Shown here piece after piece: positions 26,527-35,560 of a stretch of DNA of 64,000 bases (the stretch's first letter is position 1; each line of letters begins with the position of its first letter). Below the pieces are notes generated by a model. The model was not told the origin of the DNA. It saw only the letters and a program-made list of their open reading frames with translations, and did no database searches. The stretch lies in contig JBJHBT010000012.1 in assembly GCA_050485645.1 (NCBI GenBank), positions 1-64,000 of the forward strand, written 5' to 3'. The stretch is from JBJHBP01 sp050485645. GTDB taxonomy: Bacteria > Pseudomonadota > Gammaproteobacteria > Steroidobacterales > Rariloculaceae. The position numbers and the translations under genes are program-made.

Positions 26527-26936
26527 CCGGCGCGACGCTGACGCCTCCCGCTTGCAAGACGCTGCCACCGGGCGACGAGGCTGGCGAGGCCAGTCTCCAC
26601 AAGGCACTGGTCGAGCGCGTGGATGCCTGCATCTCGGATGCCGCGCGGGCCGTTCAGGAACACGACTGGCAGGCGGCGGCAGAGGCCAATCAGGCGCTGC
26701 ATCGCGTGCTGCTGGAGGTGGAGAAACTGGCCGGTGCGCATGCCGCCGGACAATGGAGTGCGCAGGATCTGTATCCGCTGCTGGCCTGCCTGCAGGCCGC
26801 CAGTGCCGGGCATCGGCGTCTGATCGCAACCCTGGACGCGCAGAAATCAGACACGCTGGAGCAGTTGCGCGGCGTTCGTGCCGGCCACAGACTGATGGCC
26901 GGGTTTCCGGAGCCGATGGCACAGCCGCCACGATGA
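26523..26936 (+). CDS. Putative FliT-like flagellar chaperone
   Basis: A 137-residue helical protein with no strong motif (ALVERVDACISDAARAVQEH, DWQAAAEANQALHRVLLEVE). Its GTG start overlaps the fliS stop (GTGA) and its stop overlaps the next gene's ATG. Position and size match the FliT-type chaperone that follows fliS in many flagellar operons. FliT proteins diverge strongly, so the assignment rests mainly on context. Confidence 0.5.
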   Translation: MTGATLTPPACKTLPPGDEAGEASLHKALVERVDACISDAARAVQEHDWQAAAEANQALHRVLLEVEKLAGAHAAGQWSAQDLYPLLACLQAASAGHRRLIATLDAQKSDTLEQLRGVRAGHRLMAGFPEPMAQPPR

Positions 26937-27559
26937 GCGATTCGACGACCAGCACGCAAGCACTGTCAGTGGCGCAGCTGCGCGCACTGGGAGATCACGT
27001 GTACTGCGACGACGAGCTGCGTCTGGAATGGCGACGCATCGACGATCTTCCCCAGGAGCCGGTGCTGGCGCGTTGCAACGCGCGAAACGAGACGATGCTG
27101 CGCGCATTCGCGATGCTCGAGGAACACGATGTCACCCAGGCCGACGGCGCGGAACGGGCCGAGTTTCACCGACTGGAAGGCAAGCTGGACCTGGCCCTGG
27201 AGCTGCTTGCGGATGTCGTGCGTGAACGCGAGCAGGACGTGTCGCCCGTGCCGGTGCGCTTCAATATGCGCGGTCTGTGCTGGAGCAGCCCGAAGCGTGC
27301 GGAGTCCGGCGAGCTGCTGCGTGTCGACTGCCATCTGCTGCCTCCCTGGCCGTTGCCGCTGCGCCTGTATGCGCAGGTGGTGGGTGTCGAGCGGCAAGCG
27401 GATCTCTGGCTTGTCTGTTCGCGACTGCAGGGCCTGACTCCGGGCGTCGAAGACTGGCTGGCCAAGCTGGTGTTCCGGCGCCATCGTCGCCAGGTTGCCC
27501 GACAGCGTTCGCGCAACCACCGCGCCGTGAGCGACCGGCACGCGGGGGATCCCGACTGA
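26933..27559 (+). CDS. PilZ-domain-like protein in the fliS operon
   Basis: A 208-residue protein. The C-terminal half (about 105-190) looks like a PilZ-type beta-barrel: FNMRGLCWSS, then LRVDCHLLPPWPLPLRLYAQ and VVGVE. The motif FNMRGLCW sits where D/NxSxxG is expected, so cyclic-di-GMP binding is not assured. The N-terminal half is helical (LEGKLDLALELLADVVRERE). The ATG overlaps the stop of the FliT-like gene. In Pseudomonas a small gene also sits between fliS and fleQ, fitting a motility-control role. Confidence 0.55.
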   Translation: MSDSTTSTQALSVAQLRALGDHVYCDDELRLEWRRIDDLPQEPVLARCNARNETMLRAFAMLEEHDVTQADGAERAEFHRLEGKLDLALELLADVVREREQDVSPVPVRFNMRGLCWSSPKRAESGELLRVDCHLLPPWPLPLRLYAQVVGVERQADLWLVCSRLQGLTPGVEDWLAKLVFRRHRRQVARQRSRNHRAVSDRHAGDPD

Positions 27560-27838
27560 AGCCGGGCCGCTGCCCGGAAAGAATTCGCAAGATTCACGGG
27601 TTCCGACAGTGCGGAAAGCCGTCACTGGTGCCTGGTTCCGTGACTGAATACACTTGCGCGTATCGACATTCGGTTCATACTTCACCGGCATGAATGACCT
27701 GTCCGTGGCTTCGGAAATGAAAATATCCGCTTATCCGTGCGCACGTGCATTCGGCGCATGCCGGCAAAGTGCCTCCCCTTCGGCGGTGAAAGGCGCTGCC
27801 GTCACCCGACATCCCGTACACCCATTGACTGTCCCGAC

Positions 27839-29089
27839 GTGAGCAACCCGAACGACGTGAATGCCGGTGGCGCGTTGACCACCGAAGGCGATGCCTTGTT
27901 CAGATCGCTTGTCGGCGACAGCGCTGCGGTGAAGAAAGTGCGTGAGATGATCGCGCAGGTCGCACCGACCGACGCAACGGCGCTGATTCTTGGTGAGACC
28001 GGAACGGGCAAGGAAGTCGTCGCCCGCAATCTGCACTATTTCAGCACGCGTCGCAGCCAGCCATTCGTTGCCGTCAACTGTGGTGCGATTCCGGCTGAGT
28101 TGCTGGAAAGCGAACTGTTCGGCCACGAAAGGGGCGCCTTCACCGGAGCGCTCACCGCCCGCAAGGGGCGTTTCGAACTCGCATCCGGCGGCACGCTGTT
28201 TCTCGACGAGATCGGCGATATGCGGCTCGATATGCAGGTCAAGCTGCTGCGGGTTCTGCAGGAGCGGCGCTTCGACCGCGTCGGCGCGTCATCGAGCATG
28301 AATGTGGACGTGCGTGTGATTGCCGCCACGCACAGGGATCTGGAGCAGATGATCGCGGAGGGCACGTTCCGTGAGGATCTGTACTATCGGCTCAACGTCG
28401 TGCCTATCGAGATGCCGCCGCTGCGGGACCGCCTCGAGGACATTCCACTGCTGATGGCGGAACTGAATTCGCGTCTGGAAGGACGCGGCCTGACGCCTTC
28501 ACGCTTCAGCGACGAAGCCTTCGCCGCGCTGTTTCGCTATGGCTGGACGGGTAACGTCAGGGAACTGGCGAATCTGGTGGAGCGTTTCGCGATACTGGTA
28601 CCGGGACGGGAAGTACGGCTGGCGGATCTGCCCGCCAAGATCACAGCCGCACAGAGGCCGGCAGCAAGTGTCGGGTCGCATCATCCTGTTCGGTCGGCAA
28701 TACCGGGTGTGACATCGCACGGTTCTATCCCCCAGGGTTCAGCACCCCAGGGTTCACAGCTCCGGGGTTCATTGCCAGAAGGAACGGCCGCCCGTGGTTC
28801 GACGCCGGATCCACTGGCGGTTCCGGGCTCCGGAACGCTGCGCGAACCGGGTCTCCCGCCCGACATCGGCTTCGGTCACGAACCTATCGAGCTCAAAGGC
28901 GTGCTGGAAACCCTGGAGATCAGACTGATCTCGCAGGCACTGGATCGCTGCGGCGGCGTCGTTGCCCACGCGGCACGCAATCTCGGGCTGCGCCGCACCA
29001 CACTGGTGGAGAAGATCCGCAAGTTCGGTATCGAACGCGAAGGCGGTCTGGTCGAGAACGATCAGGCCTCGAGCGCCTCGCACGCCTGA
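27839..29089 (+). CDS. FleQ-like sigma-54 activator lacking the N-terminal domain
   Basis: About 416 residues from the GTG at 27839. The AAA+ core has Walker A GETGTGKE (residues 52-59), GAFTGA, DEIGDM and GNVRELANLVERFA. The C-terminal Fis-type helix-turn-helix (NLGLRRTTLVEKIRKFGI) is the FleQ version. The FleQ cyclic-di-GMP elements LFRS (residues 20-23) and the Arg-Asn after Walker A (VVARN) are kept. The ~135-residue FleQ N-terminal receiver-like domain is absent, and 27560-27838 shows no trace of it. A low-complexity linker (28721-28780) joins AAA+ and HTH. The exact start is uncertain. It is the probable master regulator of the flagellar cascade. Confidence 0.8.
   Translation: MSNPNDVNAGGALTTEGDALFRSLVGDSAAVKKVREMIAQVAPTDATALILGETGTGKEVVARNLHYFSTRRSQPFVAVNCGAIPAELLESELFGHERGAFTGALTARKGRFELASGGTLFLDEIGDMRLDMQVKLLRVLQERRFDRVGASSSMNVDVRVIAATHRDLEQMIAEGTFREDLYYRLNVVPIEMPPLRDRLEDIPLLMAELNSRLEGRGLTPSRFSDEAFAALFRYGWTGNVRELANLVERFAILVPGREVRLADLPAKITAAQRPAASVGSHHPVRSAIPGVTSHGSIPQGSAPQGSQLRGSLPEGTAARGSTPDPLAVPGSGTLREPGLPPDIGFGHEPIELKGVLETLEIRLISQALDRCGGVVAHAARNLGLRRTTLVEKIRKFGIEREGGLVENDQASSASHA
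28721..28780 (+). repeat. 15-bp tandem repeats in the fleQ-like linker
   Basis: Four degenerate 15-bp units, each starting GGTTC (28721, 28736, 28751, 28766), encode Gly-Ser-x-Pro-x type repeats between the AAA+ and DNA-binding domains of the FleQ-like protein. The unit length keeps the frame. Confidence 0.75.
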
Positions 29090-29106
29090 CCCTGGCGTCG
29101 TTGCCG

Positions 29107-29124
29107 GTGACGGCTGGCCGTCAC
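29107..29124 (+). terminator. Hairpin between fleQ-like and fleR-like genes
   Basis: A perfect 7-bp inverted repeat (29107-29113 with 29118-29124) and a 4-base loop, 18 bp after the fleQ-like stop and about 85 bp upstream of the next sigma-54 promoter. It has no T-run. It could be a terminator or an activator binding site. Confidence 0.45.
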
Positions 29125-29207
29125 GGTGCCGTCGCATTGGCGTCGGGATTCCGGCGCCTGCCTGATGCGCTGCCCGCAATCCACTGAAATATGAACACTT
29201 TATCGAT

Positions 29208-29222
29208 TGGCACGCTCCTTGC
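29208..29222 (+). promoter_or_regulatory. Sigma-54 promoter of the fleR-like gene
   Basis: TGGCAC (29208-29213), five bases, TTGC (29219-29222): a full match to the -24/-12 consensus. The predicted start near 29234 lies 40 bases before the ATG. It probably also serves fliEFGHIJ. Confidence 0.88.
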
Positions 29223-29273
29223 TTGTGTTCGCTGTGTAGTGAATTCGGCAGCAGAGTCAGGGAGTGCCGCGAT

Positions 29274-30284
29274 ATGCGGGAACAGCGCACCGAAGCATCG
29301 AACGGATCGGACCATTCGCTGGTAGCGGACGATGCCGCCAGCCGCAATGTGCTGGCGCTGGCGCGGCGGGTTGCAGCGGCCGATGTCACCGTGATGCTCA
29401 CGGGTGAATCCGGCGTCGGCAAGGAACTGTACGCGCGCTTCATTCACGAAAATTCCCCGCGCCGCTCACAGCCGTTCGTCGCCGTGAACTGTGCGGCGAT
29501 ACCGGCGTCGATGCTGGAAGCCACGCTTTTCGGTCACGACAAAGGCGCATTCACAGGCGCCGCCGATGCCCGCTCCGGAAAGTTCGAGCAGGCCGATGGC
29601 GGCACGCTGCTGCTGGATGAAATAACCGAGATGGCGCTGGATCTCCAGGCCAAACTGCTGCGCGTTCTGCAGGAGCGTGAAGTGGAACGCCTTGGCGCGT
29701 CACGCGCGCGCCGCGTCGACGTGCGCGTCATCGCAACGTCGAATCGTGATCTGCGGCAGGCGGTGCGCGACGGCATCCTGCGCGAAGACATCTACTATCG
29801 GCTGAACGTGTTTCCGTTGTCGATTCCACCGCTGCGGGAACGGCGCGCGGACATTGTCGTACTGGCGGAACATCTGATCGCCCGCCATGCGGGCGGTGAC
29901 ACGCTGCCGAAGCTCAGCGCGGGCGCCGCCCGCCACCTCGCCGACCATGACTGGCCCGGCAATGTGCGTGAGCTTGAGAATGTGATCCAGCGTGCGCTGA
30001 TCCTTCAGCATGGCGGCAGCATCGAAATCGCCGATCTGCAGCTCGATGCGCTGCCGCTGCATCAGCAGCTGAACCCGGCTCAGGGCATGAATTCGGGTCA
30101 GCCGCAACACCGTGCCGATGACCTTGAGTCGTCGCTGCGCGAATCCGAGGAGCAGCTGATCCTGCATGCCCTGAAAGCCGAGTCCGGGCGCCGCGGCGCG
30201 GCCGCGCAGCGGCTTGGTATCAGCCCCAGGACGCTGCGTTACAAGCTTGCACGCATGCGCGACATGGGCGTCGCCTTGCCATAG
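29274..30284 (+). CDS. FleR/FlrC-like sigma-54 activator lacking a receiver domain
   Basis: A 336-residue protein. The AAA+ domain has Walker A GESGVGKE, GAFTGA, DEITEM and GNVRELENVIQRAL, and a Fis-type HTH lies at the C terminus (RLGISPRTLRYKLARMRDMG). FleR proteins are normally about 470 residues with an N-terminal receiver. Here only ~15 residues precede the AAA+ domain. The ATG at 29274 is well supported by AGGGAG at 29259-29264 and by the sigma-54 promoter 52 bp upstream, which leaves no room for a receiver. No FleS kinase gene is present. It likely activates rod, hook and basal-body promoters independently of phosphorylation. Confidence 0.85.
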   Translation: MREQRTEASNGSDHSLVADDAASRNVLALARRVAAADVTVMLTGESGVGKELYARFIHENSPRRSQPFVAVNCAAIPASMLEATLFGHDKGAFTGAADARSGKFEQADGGTLLLDEITEMALDLQAKLLRVLQEREVERLGASRARRVDVRVIATSNRDLRQAVRDGILREDIYYRLNVFPLSIPPLRERRADIVVLAEHLIARHAGGDTLPKLSAGAARHLADHDWPGNVRELENVIQRALILQHGGSIEIADLQLDALPLHQQLNPAQGMNSGQPQHRADDLESSLRESEEQLILHALKAESGRRGAAAQRLGISPRTLRYKLARMRDMGVALP

Positions 30285-30357
30285 GGCGGCGGTCGGGGTG
30301 CATGAATCAGATGCGGGTTCGATCAGGTATCGCCGGATCGCAGAGGGAGAGTGAATC

Positions 30358-30669
30358 ATGAGCGACATGCGAATCGATCAGGTGATCGCGCAGATGCGCG
30401 AGCTCGCCGCGCGAACCGGCGCGCCGGAAACGACGCAGTCGAACGGCACACAGTTCGCCGGTCTGCTGAAGACCACGCTGGAGTCGGTGAATGCCGGCCA
30501 GCAGCAGGCCTCCGATCTGACGACGCGTTTTGTCAGCGGCGCGACGGACGCGAGCCTGCCGGATGTGGTCGTTGCGATCCAGAAGGCCAGTCTGCAGTTC
30601 GAGGCCGTCACCCAGGTGCGCAACCGGCTTGTGGCCGCTTATCAGGAAATCATGAACATGCCCGTGTAG
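30358..30669 (+). CDS. fliE: Flagellar hook-basal body adaptor FliE
   Basis: A 103-residue protein ending in the FliE signature (LPDVVVAIQKASLQFEAVTQ, then VRNRLVAAYQEIMNMPV). FliE joins the MS ring to the proximal rod and is the first exported rod component. It follows the fleR-like gene by 73 bp, as in Pseudomonas. Confidence 0.95.
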   Translation: MSDMRIDQVIAQMRELAARTGAPETTQSNGTQFAGLLKTTLESVNAGQQQASDLTTRFVSGATDASLPDVVVAIQKASLQFEAVTQVRNRLVAAYQEIMNMPV

Positions 30670-30760
30670 ACGGCCACGCCGCATGGCGTGATCGCGGCAC
30701 CGGCCGCCAACCGCAAGATAGAGAACAGTCGCAAGCAACCGATTCGGGGAGCCCGAGAGC

Positions 30761-32431
30761 ATGTCAGATACACTGCCTGCCGCATTGACCAGACAACTGG
30801 CCGGACTGTCCCGGCTGCCCGCCCATCGTCAGTTCGGGCTGGTGCTGGGTCTTGCCGCCGTTGCCGCCATCGGGATCGCGCTGCTGCTGTGGGGGCTGCA
30901 GCCCCGCTACCAGACGCTGATGCACGATGCCGATGGTCGCGACGTGAGCGAAGCGATCGCCGTGCTCGATCGCAACGACATTCCGCATCGTCTCGACCGA
31001 CGCAGCGGCGCGCTGATGGTGCCCGCCAGCCTGGTCCCGCGCGCTCGTCTGAATCTCGCCAGCAGCGGTTTGCCGCGTGGTCAGGGCATGGGGTTCGAAC
31101 TGCTGGAACAGGATACGCGGCTGGGTACCAGCCGCCAGCTGGAAAGCGCGCGGTTCCAGCGCGCTCTGGAAGGCGAGCTGGCACGATCCATCGTGACGCT
31201 GGACAGCGTGGGCGCCGCCCGGGTGCATCTGGCCATGCCGCGTGAAACGGTGTTTCGCCGTGACCGCGCGCGTCCCAGTGCGTCGGTGCTGGTGAATCTG
31301 CGTCCCGGCCGTCAGCTCGACGAGACACAGGTGGCCGGTATCGTCCACCTGGTGGCTGCCAGCGTCCCGGAACTGGAGGTGGAACAGGTGACCGTGGTCG
31401 ATCAGCGCGGCCGCATGCTCAGCCAGGTGGCGGCGAGCAGTGGCGGCGCCATGCCGGCGCAGCAGCTGGAGTACACGCGGCGCATCGAAGACGCCTATCG
31501 TCAGCGTGTCGAGGCTATTCTCGCGCCGCTGGTCGGCCCGGATGGACTGCGGGTTCAGATTACCGCCGAAGTCGATTTCACTCAGGTGGAAAGCACGCGT
31601 GAAACCTTCGATTCCAGCAATCCGGCACTGCGCAGCGAACAGATCCGCGAGGAGGACGCCGTCGGCAGCAGCAATGGCGGGGTGCCGGGCTCGCTGACCA
31701 ATCAGCCCCCCGCGGCCGCCACGGTGGCTGCGGCGAACGGTGATCAGGACTCGGTGGCCGGTGAACCGGTTGCCGGCGCGCCAACCACCCGCAACCGTAG
31801 CAGCACACGCAACTTCGAGCTGGACAGAACCATTGATCACATCCGGCATGCACCCGCCACGCTGAAGCGTCTGTCCGTTGCCGTCGTCGTCGATCATCGC
31901 ATGGTGGCTGGCGAAGATGCGGCCGCCGCCACCCGGATGCCCTGGGATGCGGAAGGCCTTGCGCAGCTCAATGCGCTGGTGCGTGAAGCGGTGGGTCTTG
32001 ACGAGCAGCGTGGCGATCGGCTCAACGTGGTCAACGCCTCGTTCCGCGATCTGGAGGTGGCCGATTCGCTGCCGGAAACACCCTTGTGGCAGATGCTCCG
32101 TCAGGAACCATGGGTGGCTGACGCGGCCCGCTATGCGCTCGCGACGCTGGGCTTTCTGATGCTGATCATGATGGTGCTGCGTCCTGCGCTGAAGTCTCTG
32201 GCGCAGCTGCCACCCGCGGCCCTGCCGGCAACCGCGGCAGCCGGCTCCCATGCCCAGGGCCTGCCGGCGCCGGCTGGCGCCGCGCTGACCCGGCAGGCGG
32301 ATGCCTCGGCCAGGCAGGCGGCGGATGCGTCTGCCGAACAGGACCTTGGCAAGGCGCGCCAGCTGGCCACGCAGGATCCGCGCATGGTCGCGCAGGTGGT
32401 CCGTCAATGGATGAATGAAGATGGTCAATGA
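30761..32431 (+). CDS. fliF: MS-ring protein FliF
   Basis: A 556-residue protein with TM1 at about 28-47, ring-building motifs (MVPASLVPRARLNLASSGLP, GELARSIVTLDSVGAARVHL, then AMPRETVF), and TM2 at about 455-475. The C-terminal FliG-binding tail ends VRQWMNEDGQ. FliF forms the inner-membrane MS ring. A GGGGAG site precedes the ATG. The 3' end overlaps fliG by 17 bp. Confidence 0.96.
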   Translation: MSDTLPAALTRQLAGLSRLPAHRQFGLVLGLAAVAAIGIALLLWGLQPRYQTLMHDADGRDVSEAIAVLDRNDIPHRLDRRSGALMVPASLVPRARLNLASSGLPRGQGMGFELLEQDTRLGTSRQLESARFQRALEGELARSIVTLDSVGAARVHLAMPRETVFRRDRARPSASVLVNLRPGRQLDETQVAGIVHLVAASVPELEVEQVTVVDQRGRMLSQVAASSGGAMPAQQLEYTRRIEDAYRQRVEAILAPLVGPDGLRVQITAEVDFTQVESTRETFDSSNPALRSEQIREEDAVGSSNGGVPGSLTNQPPAAATVAAANGDQDSVAGEPVAGAPTTRNRSSTRNFELDRTIDHIRHAPATLKRLSVAVVVDHRMVAGEDAAAATRMPWDAEGLAQLNALVREAVGLDEQRGDRLNVVNASFRDLEVADSLPETPLWQMLRQEPWVADAARYALATLGFLMLIMMVLRPALKSLAQLPPAALPATAAAGSHAQGLPAPAGAALTRQADASARQAADASAEQDLGKARQLATQDPRMVAQVVRQWMNEDGQ

Positions 32432-33422
32432 GGTTCTTAGCATGGATGGCGCAACGCGTGCCGCGGTGTTTCTGATGAGTCTGGGCGAGGACACTGCTTC
32501 GGCCGTGCTCAAGCACCTCGGTCCCAAGGAAGTACAGCAGATCGGGATGACCATGGCGACACTGCCATCGGTGTCGCGTACGGACATTCGCAAGGTGGTG
32601 ACGGACTTCAATGCGGCTGTCGACGGCGGTGGCGGCATCAGCGTGCCGGGCGAGGAATACCTGCGCAAGGTGCTGACGCAGGCGGTTGGCGAACAGCAGG
32701 CACGCGGACTTGTGGATCGCATTCTGGCCGGTACGTCATCGGGTGGCCTGGAGTCGCTGAAGTGGATGGATGGCCGTTCGGTAGCCGACATGATCCGCAA
32801 TGAGCATCCGCAGATCATCGCCATTGTGGTGTCCTATCTGAACAGCGACCGAGCGGCCGATGTGCTGACCCATCTGCCCGACGCGGTGCGCAGTGACGTG
32901 ATCATGCGTGTTGCGTCGCTCGAAAGTATCAATCCGAACGCGCTGCAGGAACTGGACAGGATTCTCGAACGGCAGTTCTCCGGCAGCACCACCAGCAACG
33001 CGGCTATCAGCGGTGGCCTCAAGCGTGCGGCCGACATACTGAACTTCATGGACAGCTCGGATGAGGAATCCATCCTCGCCACCATTCGCGGCAGTGACGA
33101 AGTGCTCAGTACCAAGATCCAGGAGCTGATGTTCACGTTCGACAATCTGCTGGAGCTGGACGATCGCAGCATCCAGCGTGTGCTGCGTGAAGTTTCCAGC
33201 GAGCAGCTTGTGCCGGCCATGAAGGGTGCGACACCGGAAATCAGGGAGCTGCTGCTGAAGAATATGTCCAAGCGTGCCGCCGAGGCGCTGGTCGAAGATC
33301 TGGAACTGCGCGGTCCGATGCGTGTCTCGGATGTGGAAGCCGCGCAGAAGGACATTCTCGCCGTGGTGCGCAGGCTCGCGGACGAAGGCGAGATCGCGCT
33401 GGGTGGCGAGGCCTATGTCTGA
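32415..33422 (+). CDS. fliG: Flagellar motor switch protein FliG
   Basis: A 335-residue protein with the full FliG layout: N domain (RAAVFLMSLGEDTASAVLKH), middle EHPQIIAIVVSYL motif and C-terminal torque helix with charged residues (QELMFTFDNLLELDDRSIQR). It couples stator force to rotor rotation. The start overlaps the end of fliF. The ATG six bases later is also possible. Confidence 0.97.
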   Translation: MKMVNEVLSMDGATRAAVFLMSLGEDTASAVLKHLGPKEVQQIGMTMATLPSVSRTDIRKVVTDFNAAVDGGGGISVPGEEYLRKVLTQAVGEQQARGLVDRILAGTSSGGLESLKWMDGRSVADMIRNEHPQIIAIVVSYLNSDRAADVLTHLPDAVRSDVIMRVASLESINPNALQELDRILERQFSGSTTSNAAISGGLKRAADILNFMDSSDEESILATIRGSDEVLSTKIQELMFTFDNLLELDDRSIQRVLREVSSEQLVPAMKGATPEIRELLLKNMSKRAAEALVEDLELRGPMRVSDVEAAQKDILAVVRRLADEGEIALGGEAYV

Positions 33423-34155
33423 GGTCGGCGCACACACGCAACACCGCGCAGCGAACCGTGTCACCGGCATCGCCGATGTCACGGATGTCACGGATGTCAG
33501 CGACGTCACCGGCGCTGCCGGTGTCGCGGCAGGTGAGCCCGGGGTGGCACGCTGGCAGGCGCCGCCGATCACCGGCACCGCGGCGCGCGAAACGTCCGGC
33601 GGCGGTACGCAGCCGCTGACCGCACAGCGCCTGGCGCAGATCGAGGACGAAGCCCGACGCGAAGGTTACCGTGCGGGCCTGGAGGAGGGTCGGCAGGCCG
33701 GGGCCCATGAACTGGCGCATCAGGGACGACGTCTGGAACGTCTCATGGCCACTATCGATCCGCGCAGCAATGTGCTCGACGACGCGCTGCTCGATCAGCT
33801 CGGTGAACTGGTGCTGGTGATTGCCCGGCAGCTCATTCGCCGTGAGCTGAAGCGGGAGCCGGGCGAGATCGTTCAGGTCATCCGGGAAGCGCTGACGGTG
33901 CTGCCGGTTTCCGATGCCGCCATCAGGCTGTATCTGCATCCGGATGATGCGGCGCTGGTTCGCAGTGTGCTGCGACCCGACGGCATGGAGCGGCCGCTGC
34001 ACATCCAGGAGGAACTCACGATGACGCCGGGTGGCGCCAGGATCGAGACGGAAACGTCGCTGGTGGATGCCACCGTGGAAGCGCGCATCAACGCGATCGC
34101 CGCACGGATTCTTGGCGACGAACGAGGCAATGGCGGTGGCGGCGAAGGTGATTGA
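33415..34155 (+). CDS. fliH: Flagellar export-ATPase regulator FliH
   Basis: A 246-residue protein. The N-terminal third is low-complexity and includes Asp-Val-Thr repeats. The middle is a Gly-rich coiled region (REGYRAGLEEGRQAGAHELA). The C-terminal V-ATPase-E-like domain follows (LDQLGELVLVIARQLIRREL). FliH binds FliI and docks it at the C ring. The ATG overlaps fliG by 8 bp and the end overlaps fliI by 26 bp. Confidence 0.92.
   Translation: MSEVGAHTQHRAANRVTGIADVTDVTDVSDVTGAAGVAAGEPGVARWQAPPITGTAARETSGGGTQPLTAQRLAQIEDEARREGYRAGLEEGRQAGAHELAHQGRRLERLMATIDPRSNVLDDALLDQLGELVLVIARQLIRRELKREPGEIVQVIREALTVLPVSDAAIRLYLHPDDAALVRSVLRPDGMERPLHIQEELTMTPGGARIETETSLVDATVEARINAIAARILGDERGNGGGGEGD
33475..33510 (+). 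repeat. 9-bp tandem repeats in fliH
   Basis: Four units of GATGTCACG-type sequence (33475, 33484, 33493, 33502) encode a run of Asp-Val-Thr/Ser in the disordered N terminus of FliH. The reading frame is preserved. Confidence 0.8.
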
Positions 34156-35560
34156 GCTGGAAGACAGCCCCGGTCTGACGCACCGCAGGGCGCATGCCCT
34201 GGCGCGCGTGGCCGAATGGCGCGAAGCGGCGAATCAGCGTGTGCCGCTGATCGCCGAGGGCCGGCTGGTGTCGATGGTGGGCATGACGCTGGAAGCGGTG
34301 GGCTGTGAGGTGCCGGTCGGCGGGCGATGCCGGATCGTCGGGCACGATCGGCGCAGCATCGAAGCAGAGGCCGTCGGCTTTGCCGGCGACCGGCTGTACC
34401 TGATGCCGGTGGGCCGCATCGGCGGTCTGATGCCCAAATCCCGTGTCATTCCCACCTCTCTGCGGCATTCGGTGCCGGTGGGTGACGCGCTGCTCGGCAG
34501 GGTCGTCAATCCGTTCGGTGAGCCGCTGGATGATGGTGAGCCGCCGCGCTGCCCGGACAGGGCGCCGCTGGAAGGCCAGCGGATCAATCCGCTGGGCCGT
34601 GACCCGGTGCGACAGACACTGGATGTGGGTGTGCGCACCATCAACTCGCTGTTCACCATAGGTCGCGGGCAGCGTATCGGGCTGTTCGCCGGCAGTGGTG
34701 TCGGCAAGAGCGTGCTGCTGGGCATGATGGCGCGCTTCACATCGGCCGATGTGATTGTCGTCGGGCTGATTGGCGAGCGTGGCCGCGAAGTCAACGAATT
34801 CATCCGCGAAACGCTGGGCGCGGCCGGCCTTGCCCGGTCGGTCGTGGTGGTGGCACCGGCGGACGATCCGCCGCTGATGCGTCTGCAGGGCGCCAGGACC
34901 GCGACGGCGATCGCCGAACACTACCGCGATCGCGGCATGAACGTGCTGCTGCTGATGGATTCGCTGACCCGCTACGCCCAGGCACAGCGTGAGATCGGCC
35001 TGGCCATCGGCGAGCCGCCGGTGACGCGCGGGTACACGCCATCGGTTTTCGCGCGGCTGCCGCAGCTGCTGGAACGTGCCGGCAACGCGGGACCGGGCGG
35101 CGGCTCGATCACCGGCATCTACACCGTGCTCGCGGAAGGCGACGACGTGCAGGATCCGGTTGCCGATGCCGCACGCGCGGTGCTGGATGGTCACATCGTG
35201 CTCACGCGTCGCATCGCCGAGAGCGGCCGCTATCCGGCCATCGATATCGAGGCCTCGGTGAGTCGTGTGATGCATTCCATCGTCTCCATGGAACACCGCA
35301 CGCTCGCACAGCAGTTCAGGCGGATCCATTCGTGTTACGAGCAGCACCGCGACCTGATCAGTGTCGGTGCGTATCGGCGCGGCAGCGATCCCGACGTGGA
35401 TCGGGCGATCGCGCTGCGACCGGCAATGGAAAGCTTTCTCCAGCAACAGCCGGAAGCCGCTGTCGATGTGCAGCGCAGCATTGCGGAGCTGGCCGATCTG
35501 CTGGCGGAGCCGGAAGCACCCGCTGCCGGGCCTGACGAAGGCCGCGAGGCCCGGTCATGA
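34130..35560 (+). CDS. fliI: Flagellum-specific ATPase FliI
   Basis: A 476-residue protein. Walker A is GLFAGSGVGKSVLLGM, followed by VVGLIGERGREVNEFI, Walker B LLLMDSLTRYAQAQREI and GSITGIYTVLAEGDD. FliI forms the hexameric export ATPase related to F1-beta. The ATG at 34130 gives a normal-length protein whose start lies inside fliH. The stop overlaps the fliJ ATG (ATGA). Confidence 0.96.
   Translation: MAVAAKVIELEDSPGLTHRRAHALARVAEWREAANQRVPLIAEGRLVSMVGMTLEAVGCEVPVGGRCRIVGHDRRSIEAEAVGFAGDRLYLMPVGRIGGLMPKSRVIPTSLRHSVPVGDALLGRVVNPFGEPLDDGEPPRCPDRAPLEGQRINPLGRDPVRQTLDVGVRTINSLFTIGRGQRIGLFAGSGVGKSVLLGMMARFTSADVIVVGLIGERGREVNEFIRETLGAAGLARSVVVVAPADDPPLMRLQGARTATAIAEHYRDRGMNVLLLMDSLTRYAQAQREIGLAIGEPPVTRGYTPSVFARLPQLLERAGNAGPGGGSITGIYTVLAEGDDVQDPVADAARAVLDGHIVLTRRIAESGRYPAIDIEASVSRVMHSIVSMEHRTLAQQFRRIHSCYEQHRDLISVGAYRRGSDPDVDRAIALRPAMESFLQQQPEAAVDVQRSIAELADLLAEPEAPAAGPDEGREARS

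Noticed and set aside
27560..27838. Upstream extension of the FleQ-like frame to 27737
   Set aside because: The extra residues are Cys/Arg/Pro-rich, unlike the FleQ N-terminal domain, and no receiver-type sequence is seen in any frame. The stretch holds no recognised gene, only weak sigma-70-like boxes.
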